Origin: Paenilisteria rustica
GTDB taxonomy: Bacteria; Bacillota; Bacilli; Lactobacillales; Listeriaceae
Length of the DNA: 64,000 nucleotides
Assembly (NCBI RefSeq): GCF_013820765.1
Contig: NZ_JABJVM010000001.1
Span: 1-64,000, forward strand
Direction of reading: 5' to 3'
Part shown: in pieces, positions 42,165 to 50,663 of the stretch
How the letters are laid out: every line of letters begins with the position of its first letter
Position numbering within the stretch: the stretch's first letter is position 1
Notes under the pieces: model-generated
The model's database searches: none
Told to the model about the DNA's origin: nothing
The model's input: the letters and a program-made list of their open reading frames with translations, nothing else
Translations under genes and position numbers: made by a program

Positions 42165-42490
42165 ATAAATTGGCGTCAAGCGTTCGCATTGTTGGGGCTG
42201 TTCGAAATGAAATGAGTTACAGCCTCAATATGCCTATGAGCATCGCGAATAGGCGATCCTTCAGGAAACTTGGAATGAGGCCGTGGTAAACTTTACGGTT
42301 CTGCTACGCAAGATAGCTACGCTTAACTTCTCGCATGGTCGGGGATACGACTCCCTCCCTACTTTCAGTCATCATGTACAGTCGTACACTCCGCTTCCGG
42401 GTTCCGCCAAACTTGTGGAATACAAACGCTTTCGCTCGATTTGTATAAGGCTGTATTTTCGTCCTACCCAAATAATGGGCTGGGCGATTT
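42165..42490 (+). repeat. hairpin-array element C
   Basis: Modules: TTGGGGCTGT/ACAGCCTCAA (42192-42228, one G-U), GCCTAT/ATAGGC, a changed third hairpin, a GTACAGTCGTACACTCCGC segment like the core of the G-type foldbacks, and ATACAAA/TTTGTAT (42420-42446) at the end. Loops GAAATGAAATGAG and GAGCATCGCGAA match those of the other elements. It fills the gap between the ABC permease and the glyoxalase operon; no ORF. Confidence 0.85.
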
Positions 42491-42546
42491 TTTCATATTC
42501 ATTTTTGTCGCTTACTTTTTATAAGCAAAGTTCTTTCTTTTTATAT

Positions 42547-42562
42547 AGTTTAGTGTTAAACT
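42547..42562. promoter_or_regulatory. inverted repeat upstream of the glyoxalase operon
   Basis: AGTTTA-GTGT-TAAACT, a perfect 6-4-6 inverted repeat about 35 bp before the first start codon. It is a candidate site for a MarR- or HxlR-type regulator of the operon; it does not match the MhqR box that I remember. Confidence 0.4.
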
Positions 42563-42595
42563 GTTTTTAAAGATAAAGAGAGAGGGTGTGAGGAT

Positions 42596-43462
42596 ATGAT
42601 TACAGGGATACATCATGTGTCGGCTTTTACGAAATCGGCGGTTGAAAATCGGGCTTTTTATACGGAAGTGCTTGGTTTGAGGTTGGTGAAAAATACGGTG
42701 AACCAGAATAATACGCGAATGCGGCATTTATTTTATGGGGATTATCGCGGGAATCCGGGGACGTTGCTTACTTTTTTTGAAATTAAGCGGCTTGGTCGGG
42801 CTCGACGGGAACAGGATTTTTATGGGACGACGTATTTGGCGGTTCCGAATGGTGCGCTTGATTTCTGGGAGGAGCGGTTGACGCCGCACGTGACGGAGAT
42901 GGAGCGGACGAACGTAGGCTTGGTTTTTGAGGATGCGGATAGTTTTCGGATAATGCTGGTTGAGATGGATGAGGGAATTTTGCCGGAGAATGCGACACGG
43001 CATACGGATATTCCGGCTGATAAACAGGTGATACGGATTCTCGGGATAGATTGGCATGTGCGGGATACGGAGCGCTTAGCTGATTTTATGAAGCAGTTTT
43101 TGCAGATGGAGTCAGAGCCTTTGACGCATTTTATTCCAAGTGGATCGGATGCGAAAACAAGGATGGGCCGTGGCAGTATTGATCATGTGGCTTATCGGGT
43201 TACGACGAAAGCAGATGTGGCAAAATGGCATCAGAAGGCTGTGGATGCAGGTCTGGAAATAGTGGAATTCGTGGATCGGGCTTATTTTACGAGTTTGTAT
43301 TTCCGCGAACCGAATGGACTTTTGATTGAAATTGCGAGTGACACGCCAGGTTTTGCGATTGATGAAACGGTGGAGACGTTGGGTGAAACGCTTGCCTTGC
43401 CGCCATTTTTAGAAGGAAAACGTGTAGACATTGAATCTAATTTAAAGGAGAATGACAAATGA
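42596..43462 (+). CDS. ring-cleaving dioxygenase / glyoxalase family protein (MhqA/MhqO-like)
   Basis: A 288-residue protein with two vicinal-oxygen-chelate domains. The start ITGIHHVSAFTKSAVENRAFYTEVLGLRLVKNTVNQ is the MhqO signature. Domain 2 contains GSIDHVAYRVTTKADVAKW and YFREPNGLLIEIASDTPGF. Metal ligands His in GIHHV and DHVAY and Glu in LLIEIA are in place. Such proteins protect Firmicutes from hydroquinones, catechols and aldehydes. First gene of a four-gene coupled operon; GAGAGGGTGTGAGG precedes the ATG. Confidence 0.88.
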   Translation: MITGIHHVSAFTKSAVENRAFYTEVLGLRLVKNTVNQNNTRMRHLFYGDYRGNPGTLLTFFEIKRLGRARREQDFYGTTYLAVPNGALDFWEERLTPHVTEMERTNVGLVFEDADSFRIMLVEMDEGILPENATRHTDIPADKQVIRILGIDWHVRDTERLADFMKQFLQMESEPLTHFIPSGSDAKTRMGRGSIDHVAYRVTTKADVAKWHQKAVDAGLEIVEFVDRAYFTSLYFREPNGLLIEIASDTPGFAIDETVETLGETLALPPFLEGKRVDIESNLKENDK

Positions 43463-44415
43463 AAGAATTAAAAGGAATCCACCATGTAACGGCGATGACT
43501 AGTAGTGCGGAGAAGAATTATGCGTTTTATACGGAAACGCTTGGGATGCGACTTGTGAAGAAAACGGTGAATCAGGATGATATTCAGACGTATCACTTAT
43601 TTTTTGCGGATGATGCAGGTTCTGCGGGAACGGATATGACGTTTTTTGATTTTCCGAATTTGCCAAAAGGGTGTAAAGGAACGGATAGTATTTCGAAAAC
43701 ATCGTTCCGTGTGCCGAGTGATGCGGCGCTGGATTATTGGGTGAAGCGTTTCGACGAATTGGGCGTGGATCATGACGCCATCAGCGAAAGTTTCGGTAAA
43801 AAAGTGTTGGCGTTCCGCGATTTTGATGAGCAGTCGTTGCAACTGATTTCGGATGAAAAAAATGAGGGTGTGGCGCCTGGGATTCCGTGGAAGAAAGGGC
43901 CAGTTCCGGCTGAGTTCGCGATTTATGGATTGGGTCCTGTGTATTTGACTGTGCAAAATAAGGAGAATATCGGCTTAGTGTTGACAGTCATTCTTGGATT
44001 TAGAGAAGTGGCGACGAGTGGCGCGGAGCATTTATATGAGGTTGGCGAAGGTGGAAACGGGGCGCAAGTTATTGTTGAGGAGCGCAATGATATATTGCCT
44101 GCGATGCAAGGATATGGAAATGTGCACCATGTTGCGTTTCGTGTCGAGGATCATGCGGAATTGGAGAAATGGATTGCGCGTGCGAATGAGTTTCAGGCGC
44201 CAAATTCGGGTTATGTGGATCGTTTCTATTTTGAATCGCTGTACATGCCGGTTTCGCAACAAATTTTGTTTGAATTCGCGACGGATGGACCTGGTTTTGC
44301 GCAAGATGAGCCGTATGAAACGATGGGTGAGAAGCTTTCGCTACCACCATTTTTAGAGGCAAAACGAGCAGCGATTGAGGCAGAGGTTCGCCCGCTGGAT
44401 ACGAAAAGGAGCTGA
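43459..44415 (+). CDS. second ring-cleaving dioxygenase / glyoxalase protein (MhqO-like)
   Basis: A 318-residue paralogue of the preceding protein with the same two-domain layout (KGIHHVTAMTSSAEKNYAFYTETLGMRLVKKTVNQDD; GNVHHVAFRVEDHAELEKW; ILFEFATDGPGF). The ATG overlaps the previous TGA. Two adjacent paralogues suggest different substrates or a heteromer. Metal ligands are retained. It precedes an MhqD-like esterase. Confidence 0.88.
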   Translation: MKELKGIHHVTAMTSSAEKNYAFYTETLGMRLVKKTVNQDDIQTYHLFFADDAGSAGTDMTFFDFPNLPKGCKGTDSISKTSFRVPSDAALDYWVKRFDELGVDHDAISESFGKKVLAFRDFDEQSLQLISDEKNEGVAPGIPWKKGPVPAEFAIYGLGPVYLTVQNKENIGLVLTVILGFREVATSGAEHLYEVGEGGNGAQVIVEERNDILPAMQGYGNVHHVAFRVEDHAELEKWIARANEFQAPNSGYVDRFYFESLYMPVSQQILFEFATDGPGFAQDEPYETMGEKLSLPPFLEAKRAAIEAEVRPLDTKRS

Positions 44416-44422
44416 GGTCGAG

Positions 44423-45031
44423 ATGGAACATATTTTTATACAAGGGGAAAATAAGGATTTGATGCCGCTTGTTTTGCTTCATGGGACGGGTGGCGATGAG
44501 CAGTCGTTATTACAGTTAGCGGAAATTATCGCACCGGACGCAAGTGTGTTATCATTTCGTGGTGATGTGTCGGAGAATGGGGCAAATCGATTTTTCGCGA
44601 GGTATGCGGACGGCTCGTTTGATTTAGCAAGTTTGAAGGAGAAAACGGGAGAATTAGTGTCGGAAATCAAGGTATTGGCTGGAAAATATGATTTTGATGC
44701 GGCAAATGTGGTTGCGGTCGGTTATTCGAACGGCGCCAACATTGCAGCGAATGCGATTCTGACGGATGCTGCGAGTTTCCAAAAAGCGATTTTGTTTCAT
44801 GCGATGCCGTCTGGTGAGGCGATGCCTGATTTCACGTTGAATCGGGCGGCTGTTTTTGTGACGGCGGGCGTGAATGATCCGTTGGTGACGGCGGCAGGAT
44901 CTCAGTCTTTGATTGATGCGCTGAGTCATCGAGGGGCTGCGGTCGAGTCGCTTTGGACGCAAAATGGGCATAATTTGACGATGGCAGAAGTCGAAGCAGC
45001 GCGTGATTGGTATGTGGCGCAACATGATTAG
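44423..45031 (+). CDS. mhqD: carboxylesterase / alpha-beta hydrolase (MhqD-like)
   Basis: A 202-residue phospholipase/carboxylesterase-family hydrolase. The start LVLLHGTGGDEQSLLQLAEI gives the oxyanion HGTGGD, the nucleophile elbow is AVGYSNGANIA, and the Asp and His lie in AGVNDPLV and QNGHNLT. In Bacillus MhqD accompanies MhqO in quinone resistance. AGGAGCTGAGG precedes ATG 44423; the longer frame would overlap the dioxygenase. Confidence 0.88.
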   Translation: MEHIFIQGENKDLMPLVLLHGTGGDEQSLLQLAEIIAPDASVLSFRGDVSENGANRFFARYADGSFDLASLKEKTGELVSEIKVLAGKYDFDAANVVAVGYSNGANIAANAILTDAASFQKAILFHAMPSGEAMPDFTLNRAAVFVTAGVNDPLVTAAGSQSLIDALSHRGAAVESLWTQNGHNLTMAEVEAARDWYVAQHD

Positions 45032-45641
45032 GATGGATGCAACGGAGCTATCGCCGCAGGACAATTATAAGTTTTTGAGTGGGGCGATTATTCCGAGACC
45101 GATTGCTTTTGTGACGACGATATCGGAAAATGGTGTGTTGAATGCGGCGCCGTTTAGTTTTTTCAATGTGGTGTCGAGTCAGCCGCCGATTGTGTCGATT
45201 GCGATTCAACGGGATAATGGGCAGATGAAGGATACGGCGCGGAATATTCTCGAAACTGGTGAGCTGGTGATTCATATTGTGGATGAGGATTTGACGGCGG
45301 AAATGAACAAGACGGCGGCGAGACTGACGCCAGAGGAAAACGAGCTAGATGCGACGAATTTGACGGTAGTCCCGAGTGAAAAAGTGGCGGTTCCGGCGAT
45401 TAAAGAAGGTAAGATTCGCATGGAGGCAACCCTGTTTCAGCACATTCCCATTTCGAATGATGAGGGAAATCCCGTCACTGATTTGATATTGGCTCGCGTG
45501 GTATTTTATCATGCGGATGCATCCGTTTTTGATGTGGAGAAGCAGTACGTTTTGACGGAAAAACTGAAACCTGTGGCGCGTTTAGCAGGGAATAATTACG
45601 CAAAATTGGGCGAGACTTTTATAGTGGAACGGCCCAAATAA
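45024..45641 (+). CDS. flavin reductase-like FMN-binding protein (DIM6/NTAB)
   Basis: A 205-residue split-barrel flavoprotein. YKFLSGAIIPRPIAFVTTISENGVLNAAPFSFFNVVSSQPPIVS is the diagnostic FMN-binding region. It probably reduces flavin or a quinone-type substrate for the same detoxification pathway. ATG 45024 overlaps the MhqD stop (TAG 45029-45031); ATG 45033 (MDATELSPQD) is equally possible, and neither has a strong ribosome site, which fits coupling. Terminator follows. Confidence 0.88.
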   Translation: MIRMDATELSPQDNYKFLSGAIIPRPIAFVTTISENGVLNAAPFSFFNVVSSQPPIVSIAIQRDNGQMKDTARNILETGELVIHIVDEDLTAEMNKTAARLTPEENELDATNLTVVPSEKVAVPAIKEGKIRMEATLFQHIPISNDEGNPVTDLILARVVFYHADASVFDVEKQYVLTEKLKPVARLAGNNYAKLGETFIVERPK

Positions 45642-45654
45642 GCAACCTATTTGA

Positions 45655-45693
45655 AAAACGCAGCGCATCCACCTAGGCGCTGCGTTTTTTTTT
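45655..45693 (+). terminator. terminator of the glyoxalase operon
   Basis: AAAACGCAGCGC, 10-nt loop, GCGCTGCGTTTT and a long T-run. Confidence 0.92.
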
Positions 45694-45734
45694 CTGTTAT
45701 AATGAAAAAGAATTAGCGAAAGGGGGCGTGGGCG

Positions 45735-46244
45735 ATGATTCAGATTCGGGAAGCTTGCGAATATGACGCGAAACGATTTGCAAAGATGCAATTACAAATA
45801 GATGGTGAGACGGATTATATGCTCTACGGCGCTGGGGAGCGGGAGATATCGACGAAGGATGCGCGAAAACGGATTGAGTATTTTGCGGATTTGCCGTATT
45901 CGCTTATTTTAGTGGCGGAGGATATGGAAACGGAGGATTTAGTTGGATTTTTGATAGCAGATGGAAACCCACCGAATCGGATGCAGCATAACGTGTATAT
46001 CGCTGTCGGTGTTGTGAAATCGCACTGGGGACAAGGTGTGGCGACACGCTTATTTACGCATATGGAAACGTGGGCAAAAGCGCGTGGTGTGGTGCGTCGG
46101 ATCGAATTGGGCGTGTTGTGTGAGAACCAGACCGCCTTGCGTTTATATCAAAATCTTGGCTATGAAATCGAAGGCACACATCGTGATTCCTTCATGATTG
46201 GCACCGATTATTATGATACATACTGGATGTCAAAATTGATTTAA
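45735..46244 (+). CDS. GNAT family N-acetyltransferase (RimL-like)
   Basis: A 169-residue acetyltransferase. Motif A is YIAVGVVKSHWGQGVATRLFTHMETWAKARG and motif B RIELGVLCENQTALRLYQNLGYEIEGTHRDSF, a pattern typical of small-molecule or ribosomal-protein acetyltransferases. AAAGGGGGCGTGGGCG precedes the ATG. It lies between two terminated units, immediately upstream of the hflXr leader promoter. Substrate unknown. Confidence 0.88.
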   Translation: MIQIREACEYDAKRFAKMQLQIDGETDYMLYGAGEREISTKDARKRIEYFADLPYSLILVAEDMETEDLVGFLIADGNPPNRMQHNVYIAVGVVKSHWGQGVATRLFTHMETWAKARGVVRRIELGVLCENQTALRLYQNLGYEIEGTHRDSFMIGTDYYDTYWMSKLI

Positions 46245-46248
46245 TGAC

Positions 46249-46277
46249 TTGCAAACCGTTTTTTACCATGTTACAAT
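46249..46277 (+). promoter_or_regulatory. promoter of the hflXr leader transcript
   Basis: TTGCAA (46249-46254), 17 bp, TACAAT (46272-46277); predicted start near 46284, only 40 nt past the upstream stop codon. Confidence 0.75.
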
Positions 46278-46310
46278 GTGACTAATTAAAATGATCGGAG
46301 GGTTGTCCAG

Positions 46311-46361
46311 ATGTGGTATGTTAGACTTAGAATTCCAAATTCGCTAAACGTAACTAAATAG
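46311..46361 (+). CDS. leader peptide 1 with macrolide-arrest-like RLR motif
   Basis: A 16-codon ORF, MWYVRLRIPNSLNVTK, with GGAGGG 8 nt before its ATG. The RLRIPNSLN part closely resembles the ErmD leader (MRLRFPTLNQ), in which erythromycin stalls the ribosome at the R/K-X-R/K motif. It begins about 27 nt after the predicted transcription start. Stalling here would change folding of the downstream leader. Too short to be a usual gene call, but its site and motif are strong. Confidence 0.8.
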   Translation: MWYVRLRIPNSLNVTK

Positions 46362-46401
46362 TGCGAGAATGTGTTCAGGACAAACGGAGGGACAATTCGA
46401 A

Positions 46402-46431
46402 ATGTACCTATCTATACTCGACGAAACGTGA
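46402..46431 (+). CDS. possible leader peptide 2
   Basis: A 9-codon ORF, MYLSILDET, with GGAGGG 10 nt upstream. It ends in the hairpin region before the terminator. A second translated leader ORF could tune attenuation; evidence is only the ribosome site and location. Confidence 0.5.
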   Translation: MYLSILDET

Positions 46432-46585
46432 ATCGAGCGGTTGCCGCCGATTCCCTCGAAGTATGTGCTGAACTCGAAACGGGATTGGTCTGCCTTTCAC
46501 GAAGGACCCCATTTTAGTGTGATACTAAAACTAAATATTTTCGCGTACCTAGATTTTTTCTTGGGATACGTGTCGATATTGACGG

Positions 46586-46613
46586 GGAGCAGATGAATTG
46601 TCTGCTTCTTTTT
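46586..46613 (+). terminator. attenuator terminator upstream of hflXr
   Basis: GGAGCAGA (46586-46593), 7-nt loop, TCTGCTTC (601-608 of that block), TTTTT. Located about 90 nt before the hflX start, so it must be bypassed for expression. Confidence 0.75.
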
Positions 46614-46701
46614 GGTGTGCCTAGAACTTCCTATTTTGGGGCACTGGCCGTCTCTATACCCTCGCACGTGTAAAAATAAAAAAACACTGGAGGAATGAAT
46701 G

Positions 46702-47973
46702 ATGACTAGAACAGCAATATTAGTAGGAATTACAATGCAACAGGCAAACTTTGAATATTCAATGGCGGAACTTGCCAATTTGGCGGAGGCTAACGCAATT
46801 AAGCCAGTTGGTGAAATTACGCAAAAGTTGGATCGCAAAAATAAAGCAACCTATGTCGGCAAAGGAAAGGTAGATGAAATCAAGAGTTTGGCGGATTATG
46901 AGGATGTTGATCTCGTTATTTTTAATGATGAATTGGCGCCTTCACAGATTCGAAATTTAGAGGAACTACTAGAAATTGAAGTGATGGACCGGACGCGCCT
47001 TATTTTAGATATTTTCGCGGAACGGGCAAAAACGAGAGAGGCGCAGCTACAAGTGCAAGTTGCTCGTTTGAAATATGAGCTGCCGCGTGTTGTGGGACAA
47101 GGGGAAGGCATGGATCAGCAAAGCGGAAAAGGTGGACTGAAAAACCGCGGTGCTGGTGAAACGAAGCTCGAAATGGATCGGCGCCGGATTAAAAATCAAA
47201 TCAGTCAGTTGAATAAGGAACTGGACGGACTCGTGGCGGAGCGGCAAGTACAACGTCGTCAGAGGCAGAAAAATGAGATTCCAGTTGTGTCGCTTGTCGG
47301 GTACACGAATGCTGGGAAGTCGACAATCATGAATGCGATGGTCACAGCGCATAGCCAGACAGCGAACAAGCAGGTTTTTGAGAAGGATATGTTGTTTGCA
47401 ACGCTTGAAACGAGTGTTCGTGAGATTGTTTTGCCAGATAAAAAACAGTTTTTGCTTACAGATACGGTTGGTTTTGTCAGTAAATTGCCGCATAACTTGG
47501 TGAAGGCTTTCCGTTCGACGCTCGAGGAAGCAGCCGAAGCGGATGTGTTGATTCATGTTGTCGATGTGTCCCATGAACATTTTGAGGCGATGATGAAAAC
47601 GACGGAGGAGACGCTAGCGGAACTGGATATTACGGATCGGCCCATCATTTTTGCTTATAATAAAGCGGATTTGGCGACGAATGTGATGTTCCCAAGGCGC
47701 GAGGGCGATAGCTTGTATTTGTCTGCCAGAGAGGACACAGGGCTTGAATTGCTCATCGATATGATTAAAGAGCAGGTATTTAATGATTATAAAACGGTGA
47801 CTTTCGTGATTCCGTTTGACCGTGGGGACGTGGTTTCCTATTTAAATGAACACGCGGATGTACTCGAAACGACCTACGAAAATGAGGGAACGGTTCTGCG
47901 GGTGAATGCCCAGGAATCTGATCGGATGAAATATGCCGAATTTATCGGTGAGGATACTCAAAAAGAAGGCTAA
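46702..47973 (+). CDS. hflX: ribosome-splitting GTPase HflX (HflXr type)
   Basis: A 423-residue GTPase. N-terminal HflX domain (about 1-190: EITQKLDRKNKATYVGKGKVDEI, then VMDRTRLILDIFAERAKTREAQLQVQVARLKYELPR and the Gly-rich GGLKNRGAGETKLE linker), a coiled coil, and the GTPase domain with GYTNAGKST, DTVGF and NKADL. HflX splits stalled 70S ribosomes; the Listeria homologue beside a phosphoesterase and lplA is HflXr, which confers macrolide/lincosamide resistance. ATG 46702 is 8 nt from GGAGG; ATG 46699 is adjacent. Expression is probably governed by the attenuator leader upstream. Confidence 0.92.
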   Translation: MTRTAILVGITMQQANFEYSMAELANLAEANAIKPVGEITQKLDRKNKATYVGKGKVDEIKSLADYEDVDLVIFNDELAPSQIRNLEELLEIEVMDRTRLILDIFAERAKTREAQLQVQVARLKYELPRVVGQGEGMDQQSGKGGLKNRGAGETKLEMDRRRIKNQISQLNKELDGLVAERQVQRRQRQKNEIPVVSLVGYTNAGKSTIMNAMVTAHSQTANKQVFEKDMLFATLETSVREIVLPDKKQFLLTDTVGFVSKLPHNLVKAFRSTLEEAAEADVLIHVVDVSHEHFEAMMKTTEETLAELDITDRPIIFAYNKADLATNVMFPRREGDSLYLSAREDTGLELLIDMIKEQVFNDYKTVTFVIPFDRGDVVSYLNEHADVLETTYENEGTVLRVNAQESDRMKYAEFIGEDTQKEG

Positions 47974-48023
47974 GAAGCGATATCTTTGTTATAATAGGGA
48001 AAAAGATGTGAAGGATAGAAGCT

Positions 48024-48893
48024 ATGAAAAATAATTTTTTGAAGGTTACAGGTTTTGCCGCGCTAGCTTTTACGGGCTACGCGTATTGGTCAACGAAGCA
48101 ACTTAGAACAACGGATTACAACATTGTTTCGGCTAAAATTGCACCGGAATTGGACGGATTTCGGATTTTACAATTATCAGATATGCATGGCGATACGTTT
48201 GGTCGCTATAATCATCGCTTGATTAAGAAGATTTGGGCGATTGATCCGGATATCATTGTCGTGACAGGTGATTTGCTAGATGGCGATGAGGGGATTAATA
48301 CGGCGATAACGTTGATGCGTAAGCTTGCGCGCCGCTATCCGATTTATTATGTAACGGGCAATCACGAGGCACGAAGCGCGAATTTGGAAGACCTTTTGCC
48401 GGAATTAGAAAAAGCTGGGATTACCTATTTGAAAAATCAACATGTGTATATCGAGCGTGATGGAAAATCTTTCGCATTGGCTGGTATTGATGATCCGAGT
48501 ATGCTGATTCAAAAACCTCACCAGCTTACATTTGCCGAAGAAATAGCCTGTGAGGAAGAAATTGTCGAGGCTGAATTGAAGGAAGCGACGACTGGAATTC
48601 CAGATTCGATTTTCACGCTTTTACTATCCCATCGACCAGAGAAATGGCCACTATACCAACAAGCCTCAGTTGATCTGGTTTGTTGCGGACATGCCCATGG
48701 CGGACAAGTGCGATTCCCTTTTACAGAGGGTTTATATGCGCCACACCAAGGTTTTATGCCAAAATGGACCGCGGGCTTGAAAGAGGCGAACGGTAAGGCG
48801 ATGATTATCAGTCGCGGAGTTGGAAATGCAACACTTGTACCGCGCATTTTTAATGAACCGGATTTACCAATCATAATATTACGACATAAATAA
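48024..48893 (+). CDS. membrane-anchored metallophosphoesterase (YkuE/YaeI family)
   Basis: A 289-residue calcineurin-like phosphoesterase. An N-terminal hydrophobic segment (about 7-24) tethers it. Metal-binding motifs: LSDMHGDTFG, VVTGDLLDGDEG, GNHEARS, LLLSHRPE and CGHAHGGQVRFP. Related proteins act on UDP-2,3-diacylglucosamine or other phosphodiesters; the substrate here is unknown. It starts 50 nt after hflX and is likely co-transcribed with it; a terminator-like hairpin after its stop may limit read-through into lplA. Confidence 0.9.
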   Translation: MKNNFLKVTGFAALAFTGYAYWSTKQLRTTDYNIVSAKIAPELDGFRILQLSDMHGDTFGRYNHRLIKKIWAIDPDIIVVTGDLLDGDEGINTAITLMRKLARRYPIYYVTGNHEARSANLEDLLPELEKAGITYLKNQHVYIERDGKSFALAGIDDPSMLIQKPHQLTFAEEIACEEEIVEAELKEATTGIPDSIFTLLLSHRPEKWPLYQQASVDLVCCGHAHGGQVRFPFTEGLYAPHQGFMPKWTAGLKEANGKAMIISRGVGNATLVPRIFNEPDLPIIILRHK

Positions 48894-48897
48894 CAAG

Positions 48898-48943
48898 AAG
48901 GGCTTGAAGCGCAGTTGGAAAACGGATGTTTCAAGCCCTTTTA
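48898..48943 (+). terminator. terminator between the phosphoesterase gene and lplA
   Basis: AAGGGCTTGAA (48898-48908) and TTCAAGCCCTT (48930-48940) form an 11-bp stem followed by TT. The lplA frame is open through it, which argues for an lplA start downstream. Confidence 0.7.
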
Positions 48944-48960
48944 TGGATGGAGAGAAGTTC

Positions 48961-49950
48961 GTGATTTATATCGATACGAAAGATTGTTTGGATCAGACGG
49001 AGAATTTCGCGATAGAGGAGTTTGCGTTGCGTCATTTAGAGGCGAATGAGACGTATGTGATGTTTTACAGGATGCATCCGACGGTGATTGTTGGCAAGAA
49101 CCAGAATACGTTAGCCGAGATTAATCACGCCTATATAGAAGCGCAGGATATCCCAGTTTTGCGTAGGCTTTCCGGTGGTGGCGCGGTTTATAATGACCAG
49201 GGGAATATTAGTTTTAGTATCATTACAAAAGATGATGGAGCTAGTTTTAATAATTTTGAACGTTTCACAAAGCCGGTGATCGATGCGTTGATTGGGCTCG
49301 GTGTGGACGCAAAATTGAGTGGCCGTAATGATATTGAGGTGGCAGGTCGAAAAATATCTGGAAATGCGCAGTTCTCGACGGGTGGCAGGTTGTACAGTCA
49401 TGGAACATTGCTATTTGATGTGAACCTAGCTAATGTTGAAAAAGCGCTACATGTGAATCCATTGAAATTACAAGCGAAAGGCGTAAAATCCGTTCGATCG
49501 CGCGTCACGAATATACGCGAACATCTGTGTGAAGATATGGATATCCATGCATTTCAACAAGTCTTGCTACAATCTATTTTCAAAACAACTGAGATACCTA
49601 GCTATGTTTTTTCCGAGGAAGATTGGATGCAGATTCGTACAATTCAAAAAGAACGCTATCAAAATTGGGATTGGAATTATGGGAAATCTCCTAAGTTCAA
49701 TGTTAAAAATGTGCAGAAATTTTCTGGTGGACTGGTAGAAATATTATTCCAAGTCGAGAAAGGACGTATTACAACAGCCCAAATTTTCGGAGATTTTTTT
49801 GCAACGGGAGATATTAAAGAGGTTGAAAATAAGCTGTTAGGAGTAGCTTATACACGAGAAGCGCTAGATGCTTTTTTAGAAGGAGTCGATGTGCCGCGTT
49901 ATTTTGGTAAAGTCACAAAAGAAGAGCTTCGAACGATTATTTTTCAGTAG
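48961..49950 (+). CDS. lplA: lipoate-protein ligase A
   Basis: A 329-residue ligase that attaches scavenged lipoate to E2 subunits via lipoyl-AMP. Family motifs: MIYIDTKDCLDQTENFAIEEF, HPTVIVGKNQNTLAEIN, VLRRLSGGGAVYNDQGNISFS and the lysine region GRKISGNAQ, with the C-terminal LplA-type domain. I start it at GTG 48961 after GGAGAG, because it gives the standard N-terminus and avoids the terminator hairpin; the frame opens at 48904. By position it corresponds to Listeria lplA2. Confidence 0.92.
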   Translation: MIYIDTKDCLDQTENFAIEEFALRHLEANETYVMFYRMHPTVIVGKNQNTLAEINHAYIEAQDIPVLRRLSGGGAVYNDQGNISFSIITKDDGASFNNFERFTKPVIDALIGLGVDAKLSGRNDIEVAGRKISGNAQFSTGGRLYSHGTLLFDVNLANVEKALHVNPLKLQAKGVKSVRSRVTNIREHLCEDMDIHAFQQVLLQSIFKTTEIPSYVFSEEDWMQIRTIQKERYQNWDWNYGKSPKFNVKNVQKFSGGLVEILFQVEKGRITTAQIFGDFFATGDIKEVENKLLGVAYTREALDAFLEGVDVPRYFGKVTKEELRTIIFQ

Positions 49951-50040
49951 AATTAGGAATCTAAGTCTTAGGTATGATGTATTGCGCAGTAGTGATATGT
50001 TAGACTGTGTCTATAAACTAAAGAAGGCAGGGAATAAAAT

Positions 50041-50661
50041 ATGTGGAAAAAAATTAGTGTAATTGCAATGACAACGGTAATGGTAGGGACGCTCGCAGCT
50101 TGTGGAGATGACGATGCGAATGATAACAATAATTCAAACAACACGCAACAAACAACAGACTCAGGTACAAACAGTAACTCTAATTCGAACACATCGACAA
50201 CAGATTTGAATAACAAGAAATTTTCGATGAGCTATACGGACGCTGTTGAAATTTTCAAGAATAAACACCCTGAAGCAGACGTGACATCGGTCGAATTATC
50301 GCAAGAGCTAGGAAAATTCGTTTATACGATTGATGGTGTAGATGATTCTAACGAGTTTGAAATGAAATTCGATGCGGATACGAAAGCAATTTTACAAGAT
50401 AACAATGAAAAGCTTGACGCAGAAGATGCAAATGGCAATGAAAGAGCAAACGAAAAACTTGATTTAACAGGTATTAAAACACCACAAGAAGCGATGACAG
50501 TAGCACTTAAACAACAAGCTGGAACAGTGAAAGAATGGACGATTGAACGCGAATTAAACCAAACATACTACAGTGTTCAAATCATGAATGGCAACCAAGA
50601 GGTTGAAGTGAAACTGGATTCCAAAACGTTAGAAGTGCTATCCACCGAACAAGACGACTAA
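50041..50661 (+). CDS. PepSY-domain lipoprotein
   Basis: A 206-residue lipoprotein: lipobox TLAAC after a short signal, a low-complexity Asn/Ser/Thr linker (NDNNNSNNTQQTTDSG), then two PepSY-like units (FSMSYTDAVEIFKNKHPEADVTSVELSQE... and GIKTPQEAMTVALKQQAGTVKEWTIERE). PepSY domains are thought to restrain secreted proteases or bind cell-surface partners. AAGGCAGGG precedes the ATG. Its stop is 2 nt before a foldback and tandem repeat array that extends to a terminator at 51247, so it may have a 3' UTR of about 600 nt. Confidence 0.88.
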   Translation: MWKKISVIAMTTVMVGTLAACGDDDANDNNNSNNTQQTTDSGTNSNSNSNTSTTDLNNKKFSMSYTDAVEIFKNKHPEADVTSVELSQELGKFVYTIDGVDDSNEFEMKFDADTKAILQDNNEKLDAEDANGNERANEKLDLTGIKTPQEAMTVALKQQAGTVKEWTIERELNQTYYSVQIMNGNQEVEVKLDSKTLEVLSTEQDD

Positions 50662-50663
50662 GG

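Larger units (their letters stand above)
46284..46690 (+). ncRNA. long attenuator-type leader of hflXr
   Basis: About 410 nt from the predicted start to the HflX Shine-Dalgarno. It holds two small ORFs with strong ribosome sites, several competing hairpins (GAATCGAGCGG/CCGCCGATTC; GAGGGA near 46387 with TCCCTC near 46452; GGTC/GACC near 46480; CGCGTACC/GGGATACGTG), and a terminator at 46586-46613. Known biology: Listeria hflXr (lmo0762) is controlled by antibiotic-responsive premature termination. The detailed fold is not established here. Confidence 0.75.
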
